Shown: in pieces, positions 20,267-22,747 of the stretch | Layout of the letters: every line of letters begins with the position of its first letter | How positions within the stretch are numbered: the stretch's first letter is position 1 | DNA from: a virus | DNA: 22,747 bases | Virus record (IMG/VR): IMGVR_UViG_3300049846_001020 | Location: 1-22,747 of that record | Strand: one strand, 5' to 3' | The notes under the pieces: model-generated | Told to the model about the DNA's origin: nothing | What the model saw: the letters and a program-made list of their open reading frames with translations, nothing else | Databases searched by the model: none | Position numbers and translations under genes: made by a program

Positions 20267-21016
20267 ATGAGTGTCACGATCAACGGCCTCACCATCAGCA
20301 CGCTCACCGCTCAGCCCTTTGGCTACGAAGCTGAAGACGTGCGCAATGGCCTCGCCGCGCGGCAGTGGACCGTGGCGGGGCTACTGAACAGCACGCAGCT
20401 GGGGCAGTTCAAAAGCATCTTTGACACCTGGCTGAGCAATCGCCAAGCCGATGGCGACAGCATTGCCACCAACAGCGTCGGCAGCACGGTGAGCCTCTCG
20501 GCCAGTGCCAATGGCCTCACGGTCAGCGGTGTGTCCTGCTGGTTCAGCGAAGCGCCGAGCTTTGAGCAGGTGGGTGCCTATGTGCAGCTCACGGCCACGT
20601 TGGTGGATGCCACGCAGGCCTTGGCGGTGGCCAAGAAAGCGCTGGAGAAAAGCGCGGCAGCCGATGACGCGCTGCTGCCGAACCTTGGCACCGTCACCTT
20701 GGGCGGGGTGACCATCACGCTCACCGAGCCGATGGAGACCTTGGATGATCTGCCCACCTTGGAGCGCACCGCTGGCGGCACGGCCTACCTGACCGGTCCG
20801 CTGCGCGCTTCGGCTGTGCGCACCATCACCGGCACCGTCGCCAATGAGGCGGCCTACAACACCCTGCGCAACTGGGTGAGCACCACGGTGCAGAGCACAC
20901 CAGCAGTAGGGGATTGGTTTCCAACGGCACCACCTACAGCCTCGGTTGAGGCGCGCATTGTCGGCGGCCTGAAGGTCAACCAGTGGACCGTGACCCTGAC
21001 GGTGGAGCAGGTCTGA
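20267..21016 (+). CDS. Tail protein with an internal domain duplication (distal-tail-like)
   Basis: 249 aa, beta-rich. Two halves look related: residues ~1-115 (VTINGLTISTLT, RQWTVAGLLNSTQLGQFKSI, WLSNRQADGD, VGAYVQLTATLVDATQ) and ~140-249 (VTLGGVTITLTEPME, RTITGTVANEAAYNTLRNWV, GDWFPTAPPTASVEARIVGG, VNQWTVTLTVEQV). Position after the tape measure suggests a distal tail (Dit-like) or adapter role, inferred from order. A one-base overlap (TGATG) joins it to the next gene. Confidence 0.6.
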   Translation: MSVTINGLTISTLTAQPFGYEAEDVRNGLAARQWTVAGLLNSTQLGQFKSIFDTWLSNRQADGDSIATNSVGSTVSLSASANGLTVSGVSCWFSEAPSFEQVGAYVQLTATLVDATQALAVAKKALEKSAAADDALLPNLGTVTLGGVTITLTEPMETLDDLPTLERTAGGTAYLTGPLRASAVRTITGTVANEAAYNTLRNWVSTTVQSTPAVGDWFPTAPPTASVEARIVGGLKVNQWTVTLTVEQV

Positions 21017-22747
21017 TGGTGTTGGATGCACGCGCACAGGTGCTCTGCAACCTTGGCCCGGTCATCTCCGGGTCACTGAGCGACGATCACGCGCAAGGCA
21101 ATGGCGTGATCACTACCACCGGTGAGCTGGTGCTGGCAGGACTGATCACCGCTCGGCCCGGTGATGAAGTGCAGCTGGGCTACATCACGCCAGATCAGAC
21201 GCAGGTAGCGCGCTTTCCGCGTTCACGGCTGCGGGTGCTCAAAGCCTTTGCCAACCCCTTGACCCGTCAGACCACGGTGCAGGTGGGTGATGAGCTGGCC
21301 TACAAGAAAAGCCGCAAGGGCGGTGTGGTGCAGAGCGGCCTGCTGGATGTGGTCAATGGCCGCGCACCGGGCACGGGGCTGAGCATCCGCATGGCGGAAG
21401 CCACGCAGCTGGCCGCTGATCGGTTGGGGCTTCAGGCGACGTTGCCAACGCTGAGCACGCGCAAGACGGCCAGCAGCATTGACATGGGCCAGGGCTATGT
21501 GCAGTTCCTCAGCGATGCCATGGTCTCCGAAGGCCGCATCGCCTATCAGCAGCAGGACGGCACGATCATCAGCATCGAGCTGCAGCCGGCCAACCTTGAA
21601 GGCCCCTCGATCCTGATCAGTGACCTGATCGACATCGCCCCAACGGAAGGCGGTGAGGATCCAGCGCCGGTGGCCTCCGGTGTGGGGCAGAGCGAGGCGT
21701 TGGTGCAGACCAATGACCTGCCGCTGGAGGTGCCTCAGCTGGTGGCGCCTGAAAACGCCGTGGCCGATCCGGTCAATCCAGCGGTGGGTGTCGCGGAGAA
21801 AATCCCCGAGACGCTGACGGTGCCGACGCGGCCCGAGGCGCTGCCGATCACTACGCCGGAGGCGCCCACTGCCGAGGATCCTGGTGCAGAAGGTCACAAG
21901 CTGAATCTGGGCAGCAGCTGGACCAACAGCAAAACCGAGACCAGCACCACGCTGCGCATCAGCAACAGCAATGGTGGTTTGATTCCGCTGCAGATCACCG
22001 AGACGAACATCACGGCCGAGGAGACCGCTGGGCCTGACAACCGGGTGCTCAAGCGCTACAGCAAAACGATCACGGGGCTGGCCAAGGTCAACCAGCAGTT
22101 TGTGGAAGACCTTTATCGGACCACTGGCAACATTCAAGGCGGTGCCTACACCACGGCCAAGGAAGAACAGTACGAATACGAAGAGATCGCACCCGAGGGG
22201 TTGTCAGAGGCCGAGAAGACGCAGCTGGCCGATGAGATCCGCAATGCGGCCTATGCCGCCAACCCAGAGGAGCTGAAGTTTCTCGTCTACAACCCGAAGT
22301 TTCGGCTGAAGGCCAAGACTGAAGCCACGATGATCTCTAGCGCTGAGGCCGCCGGTCGCTTGGGCGTTAAGGACTACAACCGCACCAATGGCCTGCCGGG
22401 GGGCTCGGGTTTTAGCGAATACATCACCACCGAATACCTCTACAGCGGAAATCTCACCAAGGAGATCCGCCGCATCTTCCGCGCCTATGGCCTGACGCAA
22501 AGCGGTCAGCAGGCGATCAGCAAAGCGCTGCAGAAGGCCTCCGCACCGGTGGACCTAGGCCCTTTTGTCGGGCGCTTCTTTGATCTGGTGCTGGATGACG
22601 TGCAGGTGATCATCCGCACGGCTGATGAGGTGGAGTCCGGGATCCAGGCGGCGCCGCAGAAGGTGGCGCAGAACGTGGAGAAGACGCCCAAGCCGGTGCA
22701 GAAGAACGTGGTGCAGGAGTTCAAAGCACCGACGCTGCCCGAAGCGG
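21016..22747 (+). CDS. Large tail protein, cut by the right edge
   Basis: 577 codons read from ATG 21016 without a stop to the end of the window. It begins MVLDARAQVLCNLGPVISGS. The first ~200 residues are beta-rich (GELVLAGLITARPGDEVQLG, MGQGYVQFLSDAMVSEGRIA), residues ~215-290 are Pro/Glu/Val-rich and probably disordered, and the rest mixes helices and strands (NSKTETSTTLRISNSNGG, KQ-rich C-part with DEVESGIQAAPQKVAQ). By order it is probably a baseplate/tail-tip protein of the Tal or hub class. The true length and any C-terminal domains lie outside the window. Confidence 0.7.
   Translation, partial: MVLDARAQVLCNLGPVISGSLSDDHAQGNGVITTTGELVLAGLITARPGDEVQLGYITPDQTQVARFPRSRLRVLKAFANPLTRQTTVQVGDELAYKKSRKGGVVQSGLLDVVNGRAPGTGLSIRMAEATQLAADRLGLQATLPTLSTRKTASSIDMGQGYVQFLSDAMVSEGRIAYQQQDGTIISIELQPANLEGPSILISDLIDIAPTEGGEDPAPVASGVGQSEALVQTNDLPLEVPQLVAPENAVADPVNPAVGVAEKIPETLTVPTRPEALPITTPEAPTAEDPGAEGHKLNLGSSWTNSKTETSTTLRISNSNGGLIPLQITETNITAEETAGPDNRVLKRYSKTITGLAKVNQQFVEDLYRTTGNIQGGAYTTAKEEQYEYEEIAPEGLSEAEKTQLADEIRNAAYAANPEELKFLVYNPKFRLKAKTEATMISSAEAAGRLGVKDYNRTNGLPGGSGFSEYITTEYLYSGNLTKEIRRIFRAYGLTQSGQQAISKALQKASAPVDLGPFVGRFFDLVLDDVQVIIRTADEVESGIQAAPQKVAQNVEKTPKPVQKNVVQEFKAPTLPEA

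Noticed and set aside
21223-22137. 304-aa minus-strand open frame
   Set aside because: It is antisense to the tail protein gene and has the His/Gln/Arg/Gly-rich composition of a complementary-strand shadow in GC-rich DNA.
1-22747. CRISPR array, IS element or rRNA
   Set aside because: No regularly spaced repeats with unique spacers, no transposase motifs with terminal inverted repeats, and no rRNA-like sequence were seen.

Overview
The window reads as the left and central part of a temperate siphovirus-like prophage (or its phage form), most likely of a GC-rich unicellular cyanobacterium of the Synechococcus/Cyanobium type. The phage assignment rests on a large serine recombinase, a replication block, small and large terminase, a DUF4055-like portal, a MuF head protein, a tail tube, a tape measure and distal tail genes, all in the usual order. 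The cyanobacterial host is an inference from base composition, codon style, scarce Shine-Dalgarno sites and the look of several small phage proteins; no host gene is present to prove it.

Layout. Positions 1-2882 (minus strand) hold three co-oriented genes: a serine integrase, a helix-turn-helix-like protein and a Sak3/DUF1071-like single-strand annealing protein. Positions 2969-6162 (plus) hold small regulators, a ribbon-helix-helix (RHH) replication protein preceded by a 10-bp tandem repeat array, a winged-helix protein and a PD-(D/E)XK nuclease whose reading frame is split. Positions 6379-9425 are a tightly packed run of small, mostly unknown early genes ending with a RusA-like resolvase. 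From 9435 to the right edge is the late operon: TerS, TerL, a phage sigma-70-like factor, a membrane-anchored HTH miniprotein, portal, MuF, connector, tail tube, neck/tail completion proteins, tape measure and two further tail proteins, the last cut by the window edge. No gap without a gene exceeds about 220 bases.

The most striking feature is in the large terminase gene. It carries a complete, apparently splicing-competent class 1 intein just before Walker B. The homing endonuclease is not fused in frame: an intact Cys-rich HNH endonuclease is written in the +1 frame inside the intein, while the terminase/intein frame stays open for about 200 codons across it. Codon-junction patterns suggest both frames are under constraint.

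A second candidate system is a regulatory network. Three promoter-like sequences (near 760, 3715 and 6328) carry the same double CTAG operator (consensus GCTAGCGYTGGCTAGC) in or next to the -35/-10 spacer. CTAG words are several times denser in the left 6.7 kb than in the late genes. Also notable are a lambda-O-like candidate origin (repeats before the replication gene, AT-rich palindrome inside it), a structured intergenic segment near 6190-6295, a 14-bp element repeated in front of two late genes, and the absence of a recognisable major capsid gene from its usual place.
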